This document shows positions 41,281-50,666 of a stretch of 64,000 nucleotides of DNA, piece after piece. Made by a program: the position numbers and the translations under genes. The notes below the pieces were generated by a model, which saw only the letters and a program-made list of their open reading frames with translations, searched no databases and was not told the origin of the DNA. This stretch comes from Microbacterium amylolyticum (GTDB lineage Bacteria; Actinomycetota; Actinomycetes; Actinomycetales; Microbacteriaceae), in NCBI RefSeq assembly GCF_011046975.1, contig NZ_CP049253.1, positions 806,001 through 870,000 of the forward strand, given 5' to 3'. Numbering within the stretch: the first letter of the stretch is position 1; each line of letters starts with the position of its first letter.

Positions 41281-42159
41281 TCATCCCTTGATCGCTCCCG
41301 TCAGGCCGCCAACGATTCGGCGTTCGAAGAGGCTGAAGAAGATCAGTGCGGGGACCATTGACAGCGAGGTGTATGCCAGCACACGGGCGGTGTCGACCGA
41401 GTACTGCGAGGCGAAGTTCTGCACGCCGAGAGGAAGCGTGAAGAGGTTTTCGTCCGTGAGGATGAACAGGGGAAGCATGTAGGAGTTCCAGGAGGTGACG
41501 AAGGTCAAAATCCCCACCGTCACAACGCCGGGGAGGCTGAGCGGAATCACCATGCGCCAGAAGAATCCCAGGCGGCTGGCGCCGTCGATCGACGCGGCTT
41601 CCTCCAGCTCCCGCGGAATAGCGCGGAGGAACGGGACGAGGATGATGATGGTCGTCGGCAGAGCGAAAGCGATCTGCGGCAAAATGATGCCGCCGAGGTT
41701 GTTCACCAGCCCCAAGTTACGGACCAGCAGATACAACGGTGTAATCGCAACGGTGACGGGAAACATCAAACCCGCCGCGAAGAGCGAGTACATGGCACCC
41801 TTGCCGACGAAGTCGTATCGGGCGATGACGTAGCTCGCCATCACACCGAGGATCACGGTGCCGGCCGTTGTGCCACCCGATGCCAGTGTGGAGTTCCACA
41901 TCGCCACCCAGAACTGGCTGCTTCCGAGGACGTCGACGTAGTTTCCGAGCACCCAGGGCGAGGGGAAACCGGACGGGTCGGCCGTGATTTGAGAGTTGCT
42001 CCGAAAACCACCGAGAATGATGTACAGCACCGGGCCGATGCACACGGCCACGAGGACCGTGGCGGCGAGATAGGTCCATGACCTGCTCGCGTTGCGGCGC
42101 ATGCCGACGGGTTTCGCGCTCACTCCAACGGCGCGAATAGCTACCTGCGTTTGTGTCAT
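41281..42159 (-). CDS. Sugar ABC transporter permease, MalG-type
   Basis: A 292-residue membrane protein with six predicted helices and the EAA loop (RELEEAASIDGASRLGFFWRMVIP, about residue 195). The C-terminus FERRIVGGLTGAIKG is typical. ATGA overlap with the upstream permease (42156-42159) and adjacent GH3 gene indicate one operon. Partner of the MalF-type permease and the lipoprotein at 43172; no ATPase in the cassette. Confidence 0.94.
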   Translation of the reverse strand: MTQTQVAIRAVGVSAKPVGMRRNASRSWTYLAATVLVAVCIGPVLYIILGGFRSNSQITADPSGFPSPWVLGNYVDVLGSSQFWVAMWNSTLASGGTTAGTVILGVMASYVIARYDFVGKGAMYSLFAAGLMFPVTVAITPLYLLVRNLGLVNNLGGIILPQIAFALPTTIIILVPFLRAIPRELEEAASIDGASRLGFFWRMVIPLSLPGVVTVGILTFVTSWNSYMLPLFILTDENLFTLPLGVQNFASQYSVDTARVLAYTSLSMVPALIFFSLFERRIVGGLTGAIKG

Positions 42160-43163
42160 CGCTTTGTCCTTCCGCTTGCGCCCGTCAGCGCACCGGCGGT
42201 ATCGCGTCGAAGCACGAAGCGCTGGTAGATCAGGGCAACCGTCAGCGAAATCAGGAAGAGCACAACGGCGACGGCATTACCGAATCCGTAGTTCCCCGCA
42301 AGATGCCCGTTGAGGTACATATAGGTCGCCATGGTGGACGTGCCGGCTGTCGCGGCGACGTACTGCCCCCAAATGATGTTGACGAGGTCGAAGAGCTGCA
42401 GCGAACCGATGACGGAGAGGAACGCCCAGATGCGAATCGTTGGTCCCAGCAAGGGCAGCGTCACGTACCACTGGGTCTTCCAGAATCCCGCTCCGTCCAG
42501 CGCGGCCGCCTCATAGAGCTCTTCCGGAACCGACTGCAACCCGGCCAGCATGAGGATCACCGCGAAGCCGATGTACTTCCACGAGATGATGACGATCAGC
42601 GTCGTCATCGCGATATTCGGGTCGGCGATCCATGACTGGGTCGCCGCTTCGAGGCCGATCTTGCTCAGCAGGGAGTTGACCGCTCCCGCGTCTTGCAGCA
42701 TGAGCGTCCACCCGGTGCCGACGACGACCTCTGAGATGACATAGGGGACGAAGATCAGGACACGAATGATCGTTCGTCCGCGCAGCTTCTGGTTGAGAAG
42801 GAGGGCGAAAAGGATCGCCAATGGCCCCTGGATGATCAGCGACGCGAAGACGATGAAGAAGTTGTTGCCGACGGCGTCTCGGAACCGGGAATCCTGCAGG
42901 ATCTGCACATAGTTGTCGAGCCCGATGAATTCCGTCGGAGCACCGAAACCGTTCCAGCGGAAAAAGCCGTAGAACGCGGCCATGGCGACCGGGAAGATGA
43001 CAAAGGCGACGAACACGACCATTGCGGGGCCCGCGAGCAGAGCGATTTCGCCCCGTTTACGCCACGTGTCTGGGGAGGTCCGCGCTCGGCGGGCCCCGCG
43101 TGCGGGGGTCGGCGCGGACGCACGACCCCCGGCACGCTTCTCATGAATGAGAGTGGACGACAT
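42156..43163 (-). CDS. Sugar ABC transporter permease, MalF-type
   Basis: A 335-residue permease. The Arg/Ala-rich cytoplasmic N-terminus (about 35 residues) precedes six helices. EAA loop EELYEAAALDGAGFWKTQWYV (near residue 210) and the following LGPTIRIWAFLSVIGSLQLFDLV are intact. This is a useful contrast with the damaged homologue at 30290, which lacks exactly this region. Eight bases separate it from the binding-protein gene upstream. Confidence 0.94.
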   Translation of the reverse strand: MSSTLIHEKRAGGRASAPTPARGARRARTSPDTWRKRGEIALLAGPAMVVFVAFVIFPVAMAAFYGFFRWNGFGAPTEFIGLDNYVQILQDSRFRDAVGNNFFIVFASLIIQGPLAILFALLLNQKLRGRTIIRVLIFVPYVISEVVVGTGWTLMLQDAGAVNSLLSKIGLEAATQSWIADPNIAMTTLIVIISWKYIGFAVILMLAGLQSVPEELYEAAALDGAGFWKTQWYVTLPLLGPTIRIWAFLSVIGSLQLFDLVNIIWGQYVAATAGTSTMATYMYLNGHLAGNYGFGNAVAVVLFLISLTVALIYQRFVLRRDTAGALTGASGRTKR

Positions 43164-43171
43164 AGGAGGAA

Positions 43172-44446
43172 TTAGCCTCTCGCGGCCGCAGCCGTAACGG
43201 TGTCGACGAGATCGTCGGGTGATCCGTTGCCGCTGAGCATCTCGATAACAGCGGTGTTGAGGGCATTGCCCACGTTCTGACCGAGCATCGTGTCGAGCCA
43301 GACGACCACATATGCAGAGTCGTTGTACGCAGCCATCAACGGCTGAAGGACGGGCTCGTCAACAGCAGCCTGAGCCGATGGCGCCGCGGGAATCGTCTGG
43401 TACGCCTCGGCGTAGCGCTCCTGCCATTCGGTGGACGCGATGAAGTTCAGAAACTCCTCGCAGGCAGGAGGAGAAGTGGCGGAACAGGAGTATCCGTCGA
43501 CGCCGCCCATCATTGCGCTTGGATCGCCTTGTCCGCCGTCGACGGCGGGGAAGGGGAACCAGTTCAGGTCGGCAAGCGGCTGCTCATCCGGGGTCAACGA
43601 CGCAATCACGCCGACGTTCCATCCGCCCATGAGCTCCATCGCGGCCTGGTGATTTGCGAGAAGCCCTGCTGAGGACCCTGCTCCCTGCTGAGCGGAGGTG
43701 GTGAGGAAGCCCCGGTTGAAGGGCTCCGCGTCAGCAAACGCCTGCATGCTCTCGCCCGCGGCAAGCCAGCAGGGGTCCGAGAAGTCCTGCGATGTCGCGA
43801 TGTCACCGATGACGTCCTGGCTGCACTCACGCAGCGCGAAGAAGTAGTACCAGTGCGCCGCTGGCCACGCATCCTGTGCGCCGAGGGCGATCGGCGAGAC
43901 GCCCGTCTCCTCGATTGCCGCGGCTGCTTCCAGCAGCTCGTCGATCGTCTCGGGTTCCTCGTCGATTCCGGCGGCGGCGAAGAGATCCTCGCTGTAGAAG
44001 ATCCCGCCGGGGAGAACAGCGACGGGGAGTCCGTAGATGGCCCCATCGATGGTGAAGGCGTCAAAGACGCCGTCGCCGTAGTCGGCGCGAACATCGCTAT
44101 CGATCAGATCGGAGAGATCTTTGACAGCTCCGGCGGAGACCACATCGGCCAGTTTGCCGCCACCGCGTGCCATGAACAGATCGGGCATGTCTCCCGAGTT
44201 GACGGCGGTCTGCAGGCGACCGTCCATATCTTCGTTCTGGATCGACTGAACGTTGATGGTGACGCCGGTTTCCTCCGCGAATGCTGCGGTGGCGTCATCC
44301 CAGTACTGCTTGCCGGGTCCGGTCGTTGAATTGTGCCAGAGCTGCATCGTGTCGTCCGGTTCCGAGGAACCGGCGCAACCGGCCAGAACGAGAGCGGCGG
44401 CGGCAACCGCGGCTCCCGTCGCAAGAATTCGTCGTCGTGTGTGCAT
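43172..44446 (-). CDS. Sugar ABC transporter substrate-binding lipoprotein
   Basis: A 424-residue protein; ATG 44446 with GAGGAG was chosen over the upstream open frame because it gives a proper lipoprotein signal (MHTRRRILATGAAV, then LVLAGC). Mature protein blocks: TMQLWHNSTTGPGKQYWDD, MPDLFMARGGGKLADVV, PVAVLPGGIFYSEDLF and ELMGGWNVGV. First gene of the operon binding protein, MalF, MalG, GH3. Divergent from a LacI regulator with a perfect palindrome between. Ligand not predictable beyond oligosaccharide. Confidence 0.93.
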   Translation of the reverse strand: MHTRRRILATGAAVAAAALVLAGCAGSSEPDDTMQLWHNSTTGPGKQYWDDATAAFAEETGVTINVQSIQNEDMDGRLQTAVNSGDMPDLFMARGGGKLADVVSAGAVKDLSDLIDSDVRADYGDGVFDAFTIDGAIYGLPVAVLPGGIFYSEDLFAAAGIDEEPETIDELLEAAAAIEETGVSPIALGAQDAWPAAHWYYFFALRECSQDVIGDIATSQDFSDPCWLAAGESMQAFADAEPFNRGFLTTSAQQGAGSSAGLLANHQAAMELMGGWNVGVIASLTPDEQPLADLNWFPFPAVDGGQGDPSAMMGGVDGYSCSATSPPACEEFLNFIASTEWQERYAEAYQTIPAAPSAQAAVDEPVLQPLMAAYNDSAYVVVWLDTMLGQNVGNALNTAVIEMLSGNGSPDDLVDTVTAAAARG

Positions 44447-44543
44447 GGCGTTTCTCCTCGTTGAGTGCTGTTCGCCCGGGCCGGATGACGGGTATCGCCC
44501 GGCTCGATGGATATGTTGCCACTCCCGACAAGTCAATGTCAAT

Positions 44544-44557
44544 CGTTATCGATAACG
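44544..44557. promoter_or_regulatory. LacI-type operator, perfect 14-base palindrome
   Basis: CGTTATCGATAACG, 97 bases upstream of the binding-protein start and 46 upstream of the LacI start. AT-rich in a GC-rich region and centrally placed in the divergent gap, it is the best candidate operator for the regulator at 44603. Confidence 0.7.
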
Positions 44558-44602
44558 TTTTCTATCCCGATGCCACCGCCCGTGTTCGACTACCGTTGAG
44601 AC

Positions 44603-45625
44603 ATGAGCATCACCGCCGGACCCGCGAAAACGGGGCGCACGACCATCACCGACGTCGCTCGCGCGGCCGGAGTCTCCGTGGCGACGGTGTCGAAGGTCAT
44701 CAACGGCCGCGATGGAATCGCGGTCGCGACAAGCGCGCGCGTGATGCAGGTTGTCGACAAGCTCGGCTACGAGCGCTCCCTCGTCGCCACGTCACTGCGC
44801 CAGAGCAAGACGAACGTCATCGGCGTCCTCGTTGCCGAGTTCGAGCCGTTCGCCCTCCAATTGCTCCAGGGGATCTCCGACGCGCTCAGCGACACGCAGT
44901 ACGACGTGCTCGTCTACGCCGGGGCGGTATCGGTCGGCAACCATCGGGGGTGGGAGAACCGATCGCTCTCGCGGTTGGGCGGAACCCTGATCGACGCGGC
45001 TATTCTCGTCACCCCCACGCTTGCGTCGCCCGATGCGTCGATCCCGCTCGTTGCCATCGACCCGCACACGGGCTCCGGCGGCCCGGCAACGATCGACGGC
45101 GACAACCTCTCCGGTGCTCGCGCAGCCACCGAACACCTCATCTCGCTCGGCCACACGCGCGTTGGCCATTTGCGCGGGCGTGACGACCTCGAATCCGCGC
45201 ACGTGCGAGAGCGCGGATATCGCGAGGCGATGCACGATGCCGGCCTCCCGATTCCCCCGACGTTCGTCACAACGGGCGGGTACCGTGCCGACGACGCCAA
45301 CAGCGGCGCCGTCGCCCTCCTTGACGCTGAGGTTCGCCCCACTGCGGTCTTCGCGGCCAACGACGTCTCGGCGATCGAGCTGATCCGCGTGGCGCACGAA
45401 CGGGGTCTGCGCGTTCCCGAGGACCTTTCCATCGTCGGATTCGACGATATTCCTGATGCCGCGAGCGCATCGCCTGCCCTCACCACCGTGCGGCAACCGC
45501 TTCGCGAGATGGGCGCAGCCGCCGTCGAGGCCATCATCGAAATGCTGCAGGGGAAGGACACTTCCGCGCACATGCGCCTGCCGACCCGGCTTGTTGTGCG
45601 AGCATCGACAGCCCCGCCCGCGTGA
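44603..45625 (+). CDS. LacI-family transcriptional regulator
   Basis: A 340-residue regulator. HTH TTITDVARAAGVSVATVSKVI plus hinge NGRDGIAVATSARVMQVV, then the sensor domain (VIGVLVAEFEPFALQLLQGI, HLRGRDDLESAHVRERGY, SIVGFDDIPDAASASPALTTV). Divergent from the GH3/ABC operon and almost certainly its repressor. Effector probably the imported oligosaccharide or its product. Confidence 0.94.
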   Translation: MSITAGPAKTGRTTITDVARAAGVSVATVSKVINGRDGIAVATSARVMQVVDKLGYERSLVATSLRQSKTNVIGVLVAEFEPFALQLLQGISDALSDTQYDVLVYAGAVSVGNHRGWENRSLSRLGGTLIDAAILVTPTLASPDASIPLVAIDPHTGSGGPATIDGDNLSGARAATEHLISLGHTRVGHLRGRDDLESAHVRERGYREAMHDAGLPIPPTFVTTGGYRADDANSGAVALLDAEVRPTAVFAANDVSAIELIRVAHERGLRVPEDLSIVGFDDIPDAASASPALTTVRQPLREMGAAAVEAIIEMLQGKDTSAHMRLPTRLVVRASTAPPA

Positions 45626-45680
45626 CACAATGCGTCACGCGCGTTGGGGATCGTCCGACTCCCCGCGCCACAATAGCCGC

Positions 45681-46997
45681 ATGACGAACGCCGACGGCCA
45701 CGCATTCGCGACGACGCAGCTACACGTGGGCTATACGCCCGGCACCCCCCACAACGTTGTCGTCCCGCCGATCTACCAGTCGTCGGCGTACCAGTTCCCG
45801 TCCCTCGCCGACGCACGAGAGCTCTTCGCTCTGCGCAAGCAGGGGAATATCTACAGCCGAAACGGCAACCCAACTCAGGCGGTTTTCGAACAGCGCATCG
45901 CGGCGCTAGAGGGCGGGGTCGCCGCGGCGGCGACAGGATCCGGGCAGGCCGCGACAACCGTGGCAACGGCAGCGCTCGCTGGCCCCGGAGGTCACATCGT
46001 GGCCTCCAGCTCGCTGTATGGCGGAACGATCGACCTCTTCGACGACACCTTCCGTGATTTCGGCATCGAGGTCACCTTCGTCGACCAAAACAATCACGAC
46101 GAATGGCGATCCGCCGTTCGCCCGGAGACGCGCCTGTTCTTCGCGGAGACGGTGACAAACCCCGTCGCACAGGTTCTCGATGTTTCGGCGATCGCAGCGA
46201 TCGCCCACGACGCCGGTGTCCCCCTCGTGATCGACAACACCGTCGCCACGCCGTATCTCATCCGCCCGAAGGACCACGGAGCCGACATCGTTGTCCACTC
46301 GGCGACGAAGTTCATCGGGGGGCACGGCAGCTCGCTCGGCGGCGTCGTTGTCGACCTGGGAACATTCGATTTCGCGGCCGAGCCAGAAAAATGGCCCGGG
46401 CTCTTCGTTCCGCACTGGCGCTTCGGTGATGTCGCGCTGTGGGAGGCATTCGGGCGCGAGGGCGCCTTCACGACCCTGCTCAAGAGCAAGTTCATCGCGG
46501 ACCTCGGCCCGGCGCTCAGCCCGTTCAACGCCTTCCAGCTGATCGAGGGTCTCGAAACACTGGAGCTGCGCGTGTCACGCCACGTCGCGTCGGCTCGCGA
46601 GGTCGCGGTGTTCCTCGACAGCCACCCCGCCGTCGAGGTGGTGCATTTTCCGGGGCTTCCCCACAACCCGTATTTCGACGCGGGCGAGCGCCTGTACCCG
46701 AAGGGCATTCCCTCGGTCTACGCCTTCGAGCTCTCGCAACCGGCCGGCACGGGCGACGAAGATGCTTTCGCGCATGCCGCACGATTCATCGACGCGCTCC
46801 AGACCGTCAAGCTGGTCGCCAACATCGGCGATGCGCGCTCGCTGATCTGTCATCCCGCGTCAATGACGCACAACCACATGACGCCGGAGCAGCTTGTCGC
46901 CGCCGGGATGAATTGGTCGACGATCCGCCTCTCGGTGGGGCTGGAGGATCCCGCCGACATCATCGCCGACCTGCGGCAGGCCCTCGACGCCCTGTGA
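45681..46997 (+). CDS. metY: O-acetylhomoserine sulfhydrylase (Cys/Met metabolism PLP enzyme)
   Basis: A 438-residue PLP enzyme of normal MetY length. The frame opens earlier, inside the LacI gene, but ATG 45681 gives the standard N-terminus (FATTQLHVGYTPGTPHNVVVPPIYQ). PLP-lysine is Lys210 in VVHSATKFIGGHGSSLGG; the family blocks YSRNGNPTQAVFEQRIAALEGG and FFAETVTNPVAQVLD are present. It makes homocysteine from O-acetylhomoserine and sulfide. Followed by a terminator hairpin; no metX is visible next to it. Confidence 0.94.
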   Translation: MTNADGHAFATTQLHVGYTPGTPHNVVVPPIYQSSAYQFPSLADARELFALRKQGNIYSRNGNPTQAVFEQRIAALEGGVAAAATGSGQAATTVATAALAGPGGHIVASSSLYGGTIDLFDDTFRDFGIEVTFVDQNNHDEWRSAVRPETRLFFAETVTNPVAQVLDVSAIAAIAHDAGVPLVIDNTVATPYLIRPKDHGADIVVHSATKFIGGHGSSLGGVVVDLGTFDFAAEPEKWPGLFVPHWRFGDVALWEAFGREGAFTTLLKSKFIADLGPALSPFNAFQLIEGLETLELRVSRHVASAREVAVFLDSHPAVEVVHFPGLPHNPYFDAGERLYPKGIPSVYAFELSQPAGTGDEDAFAHAARFIDALQTVKLVANIGDARSLICHPASMTHNHMTPEQLVAAGMNWSTIRLSVGLEDPADIIADLRQALDAL

Positions 46998-47042
46998 CCT
47001 CTCGAGCCGCGCCAGCGAACCGGCGCCGCCCGGTAAATGCCC

Positions 47043-47077
47043 AACGGCCCCGAGGGGAGCACTCCCCCGGGGCCGTT
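47043..47077 (+). terminator. Terminator hairpin after metY
   Basis: AACGGCCCCG pairs with CGGGGCCGTT, continued after one bulged A by GGGGA/TCCCC. It lies 45 bases after the metY stop. Confidence 0.75.
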
Positions 47078-47148
47078 CACAGCAGGAATAACGCTATGGG
47101 GGCGGTTCTGTCAGATCGCTGAACAGACCGGAAACCGAAGCGACATAT

Positions 47149-47199
47149 TGCTCGACGCTTCCACTTTTCTCACAGCATTCAGATGGAGAGCGTCGAGCA
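47149..47199. repeat. 11-base inverted repeat before the ROK gene end
   Basis: TGCTCGACGCT (47149-47159) and its exact complement (47189-47199), 29 bases apart, between metY and the convergent ROK gene. It could terminate the ROK transcript. Nothing else was recognised in 47078-47218. Confidence 0.45.
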
Positions 47200-47218
47200 T
47201 TTTGCTCACTCCACCGAG

Positions 47219-48370
47219 CTAAGCAAGGGGATCGGCAAGCAGGGTGTCGAACGCCGCCTCCGCTGCGCCGATCAGGATCCGCTTATCCCCGAGCTGCGCG
47301 GAACGGACCTCGCTCTGACTCCCGGGCGCGTCGAGCGCACTTTCGCGCACAAGCCGCTCGAATTCTTCCGCGTCACGCTCGCGCAGCATCGCGAGAAAAC
47401 CCCCGAGAACGATTCGGCGCGGATTGAGGACGTTGATGGCGTTCGCGAGCGTCGATGCGAGGATGCGGCGCTGTCTGTCGACCTCGGCCCGCACCGCGGG
47501 ATCATCCGACGCGGCCAGTGAGGTCGCCAGTAGCGCATCATCCGCAACCGCGATGCCCAGCACCTCGAGCAATCGTGATCTGCTGACTTCGTCTTCCAGA
47601 ACGCCGTGGTCAGTACGGCGGTCACCACCTGCGATGCTGGGCCGGTTCTGGCCCCATTCCCCCGCATAGCCGTCTGCGCCGCCGATGAGACGCCCGCCGA
47701 GAACAATTCCGCCGCCGATACCCGAGGCTCCTCCGTTGAGGTAAACGGCATCAGCGACGTCGTGCGCCGAGCCGAAAAGGTGTTCCGCCCGTGCACCGAG
47801 AGATGCATCATTGCCGACAGAAACGCTCAGTCCTGTGCGCGCGCTCAGCATCGTGCCAAGGTCCTCGTCTTCCCATCCGAGGTGGGGCGCGAGCCGGATG
47901 AGGCCGTCCTGTGATCGCACCAGCCCGGGGACCGCGACACCCAGCCCCACGATGCGCACAGCGGACAGCGCGCCCGCGCGCCAGAGGGCGAGCTGCTCGG
48001 CGACCTTCTCGGCCACAGCCTGCGTCGTCCGGACCGGCCCGAAGCGCACGTACTCGCGCAGTTCCGCCCCGAAACCAACGGCCGCGATCTCGAGCGCATC
48101 GACCTCCGGGAGGACGGCGATCGCGACGACATCCGGGCTCGCGGAGACAACGGGCGACGGCCGGCCGACGCGACGCGTCTGATTCGGTTCGCCCTCATTC
48201 ACGAGGCCATCTTCCGCCAGTGCCTGGACGAGGTCCGCAACCGTCGACCGGTTCAGCCCCGTCCCCGCCGTGAGCTCAGCACGCGATGTCGGCCCATCGT
48301 GGTGAACGCGGCGCAACACCTCTCCGAGGTTCGCGGCTCTGACCGCCTCGATCCCGCTGCGCGTCGCCAT
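47219..48370 (-). CDS. ROK-family transcriptional regulator (XylR/NagC type)
   Basis: A 383-residue protein: winged HTH (LRRVHHDGPTSRAELTAGTGLNRSTVADLVQAL) followed by a ROK sugar-kinase-like domain with VGLGVAVPGLV, VGNDASLGARAEHLFG and GASGIGGGIVLGGRLIGGADGYAGEWGQN. The cysteine-rich ROK zinc motif (CxCGxxGC) is not present after GEWGQ, where the sequence reads RPSIAGGDRRTDHG. ROK regulators of this kind commonly control xylA-xylB in Actinobacteria; xylAB lies 5.6 kb away, separated by insertion sequences that start 50 bases upstream of this gene. Regulation of xylAB is inference. Confidence 0.9.
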   Translation of the reverse strand: MATRSGIEAVRAANLGEVLRRVHHDGPTSRAELTAGTGLNRSTVADLVQALAEDGLVNEGEPNQTRRVGRPSPVVSASPDVVAIAVLPEVDALEIAAVGFGAELREYVRFGPVRTTQAVAEKVAEQLALWRAGALSAVRIVGLGVAVPGLVRSQDGLIRLAPHLGWEDEDLGTMLSARTGLSVSVGNDASLGARAEHLFGSAHDVADAVYLNGGASGIGGGIVLGGRLIGGADGYAGEWGQNRPSIAGGDRRTDHGVLEDEVSRSRLLEVLGIAVADDALLATSLAASDDPAVRAEVDRQRRILASTLANAINVLNPRRIVLGGFLAMLRERDAEEFERLVRESALDAPGSQSEVRSAQLGDKRILIGAAEAAFDTLLADPLA

Positions 48371-48430
48371 ACTGCCCCTTTGTGCCTACTCGTGTTGTCG
48401 TGACAACGTTATACGCGCCGCGGCTTTCAC

Positions 48431-49862
48431 CGCTCTTCGCAGTTGAGGGGGTAGCTGCGTGTCGCGAGGGTGGGCACGTCGGTGCGCGGATAGACGTCGA
48501 GGTCTCCCGATGGTGGAAGTCCTCACGCTCGCCATCAGGACGACCTCGACGTGCCCAACGCCATCTTCGACAGTCCCGATCTGACGACCTTCGCGCGCCT
48601 GGACGAGCTCGGCCTCGTCGCTGTCGGTCAATGGCTAACGGCGGAACGGGCGGTGCTCGAATGCCGACTCGCGGAGGAGGATCCGTGGTGCCGCGCTTGC
48701 GGAGCGAGTTCGACCTCGCGCGGCACGATCACTCGGTCCCTCACTCACCAGCCGTTCGGCCACCGGCCCACGACGCTGCTGGTGCGGATCCGGCAGTATC
48801 TGTGGTCACTGCGGGAACCGCTGAGGCGAGGACACCACCGCCGCAGCGACTGAGCGGGCGAAACTCTCCCGCGGTGGGATGCGGTAGGCACTGGAAGACC
48901 TGGTCATCGACCACCTCTCGATCGCACGGGTCGCCGCCGGGCTAGGGGATGCCTGGCACACCGCCAACGACGCCGTCCTCGCCGAGGGCCAGCGGCTGCT
49001 CATCGATGACCCCGCCCGCTTCGACAGAGTCCGCGTGATCGGGGTCGACGAGCACGTATGGCGCCACACCAGGCGCGGCGACAAGTACGTCACCGTGATC
49101 ATCGACCTCACCCCAGCCAGGGACGGGACCGGGCCCGCACGGCTGCTGGACATGATCGAGGGCCGCTCCAAAGCGGCGTTCAAGGCCTGGCTGGAGGCCC
49201 ACCCCGAGGCATGGAAGGACCGCATCGAGGTGGTGGCGATGGACGAGTTCACCGGATACAGGACCGCCGCCAGCGAAGCCCTACCGGGCGCGGTAGCGCT
49301 GATGGATCCCTTCCACGTCGTTCGCCTGGCCGGAGACGCTCTGGACGACTGCCGACGACGCGTCCAGCAACAGCTCCACGAGCGCAGAGACCGCAAGGAC
49401 GGCCCGCTCTACAAGGCGCGCCGCACCCTCCACACCGGGATGAGCCTGCTGACCGACCGCCAAAAAGAACGCCTCAGCGTCCTCTTCGCCCACGAGAAGC
49501 ACGCCGCGGTCGAAGCGACCTGGGAGATCTACCAGGCCATGGTCGCCGCGTATCGAGAATTCGACCGCGCAAAGGCTAAAGCCAAGATGGAGAAGGTGAT
49601 CGCGGCGCTGAGCAAGAAGGTCCCCGACACCCTCGAGGAACTGGGCAAGCTCGGCCGGACACTGACCAAACGCGCCGCCGACGTGCTGGCGTTCTTCGAG
49701 CGACTGGGCACCAGCAACGGTCCGACGGAGGCGATCAACGGCCGGCTCGAACACCTGCGCGGCTCCGCCCTCGGCTTCCGCAACCTCACCAACTACATCG
49801 CCCGCAGCCTCCTCGAATCAGGCGGCTTCAGACCCTTGCTACACCCTCAAATGCGATGAGCC
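48431..49862 (+). mobile_element. ISL3-family insertion sequence (inactive copy)
   Basis: The ends are inverted repeats: 48431-48455 (CGCTCTTCGCAGTTGAGG...) and the complement of 49838-49862 (GGCTCATCGCATTTGAGG...), matching at 21 of 25 positions. The single transposase gene between them is broken. The 8-base flanks (GCTTTCAC and TCGAATGC) do not match, so the expected target duplication is missing. The right end abuts an IS1380 transposase remnant. A later deletion or recombination at one end is likely. Confidence 0.82.
48551..49859 (+). pseudogene. ISL3-family transposase, one frameshift and two stop codons
   Basis: The N-terminal part (LDELGLVAVGQWLTAERAVL, zinc-finger WCRACG, LTHQPFGHRPTTLLVRIRQY) is in one frame. 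From about 48800 it continues in another: CGHCGNR, stop TGA 48822, GEDTTAAATERAKLSRGGMR, stop TAG 48885, ALEDLVIDHLSIARV. From 49035 the frame is open to the end (IGVDEHVWRHTRRGDKYVTVIIDLT, AMDEFTGYRTAA, DPFHVVRLAGDALD). Both stops replace positions where ISL3 relatives have Trp, consistent with TGG to TGA and TGG to TAG changes. The DDE residues survive in the C-terminal part, but no full-length protein can be made. Confidence 0.88.
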
Positions 49863-50494
49863 TCGAATGCAGGATCTTGTGCCGACAGCGGCGCACGATG
49901 GTCGCGGGGATCTCGAACAACCGTGCGCGAAACCGTTTGGGCTCCCAGTGACGTGCATCATGGCCGGCCAGCGCGATGGCCTGCATCCAGGCGACGATGA
50001 CGCCGGCGAGCTGGACGATGGACGTTGATCAGGGTGGCGTCGAGGTCGATGACCAGCGGGGTCTTCGCGCTCGTCCCCTCGGCCGGGGAATGCTCGCCGG
50101 CCAGGGCCCAGGCCTGCTCGCGCGCGGCCCTGCGAGCCCTGGCGATCGCGGTCATCACGGCGGGCGCGTCCTCAGCGAGGGTGGTGAGCGTGCGGGAGAT
50201 CGTTGGGGCCGAGGCGACGTCACCGAACAGGCCCGGCTCGCACCGCAGCAGGTCGGTGTCACGGGCGACCTCCCCGCCCACCGCGAGAGTCATCGCGAGG
50301 TCCAGCAGGACCTTGGAGGCGTGATGCTCGGCCAGCGGTTTCGTCCATGAACCCAACGCTTCACGCAGCGAAGAGGCGAGGCCGGTGGCGTGGATCGTGT
50401 CGGTCAGCAGCACCGCGCCCGCATGCGAGGCCGCCGGGACCTCAGCGACGTCCACACGCGGGCGGGGGTAGAAGAACACGGTAGGGTGGGACAC
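49863..50494 (-). pseudogene. IS1380-family transposase with central deletion and lost 3' end
   Basis: Starts at ATG 50494; residues 1 to about 156 are normal IS1380 N-terminus (FYPRPRVDVAEVPAASHAGA, LLDLAMTLAVGGEVARDTDL, VIDLDATLINVH with the first DDE Asp). At about 50020-50024 the sequence jumps to a C-terminal segment in a different frame (IVQLAGVIVAWMQAIALAGH, then HWEPKRFRARLFEIPATIV), which runs into the ISL3 end. Roughly 250 residues, including the remaining DDE residues, are missing. Confidence 0.8.
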
Positions 50495-50496
50495 CT

Positions 50497-50568
50497 GAAA
50501 GGTGCTCCTTCCGGCCAGGGATTACGAGACTCGACACCCCGTATCATCCCAGGCCAGGAGCACCTTTC
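50497..50568. repeat. Hairpin-forming inverted repeat upstream of the IS1380 transposase
   Basis: GAAAGGTGCTCCT (50497-50509) is exactly complementary to 50556-50568, and inside it CCAGGGAT/ATCCCAGG pairs again. The structure lies immediately upstream of the transposase start. Such structures often limit read-through transcription into IS transposases. Confidence 0.65.
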
Positions 50569-50666
50569 TCTATGACGCCCACCCGTCGAGACCACACCCC
50601 AGTGAAATCTCGAGGTCAGCGGGTGCTCGTGGCAGGGCCTGAACTGTGGTCCGTACACTCCTACTC

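Larger units (their letters stand above)
49863..50568 (-). mobile_element. IS1380-family insertion sequence remnant
   Basis: Contains the 5' hairpin region (50497-50568), the N-terminal part of an IS1380-type transposase and a short C-terminal part. The middle is deleted, and the 3' end is replaced by the right end of the ISL3 element at 49862. No terminal inverted repeat is recognisable on the ISL3 side. Confidence 0.75.

Noticed and set aside
48423..49870. Target-site duplication around the ISL3 element
   Set aside because: The 8-base flanks GCTTTCAC and TCGAATGC do not match.
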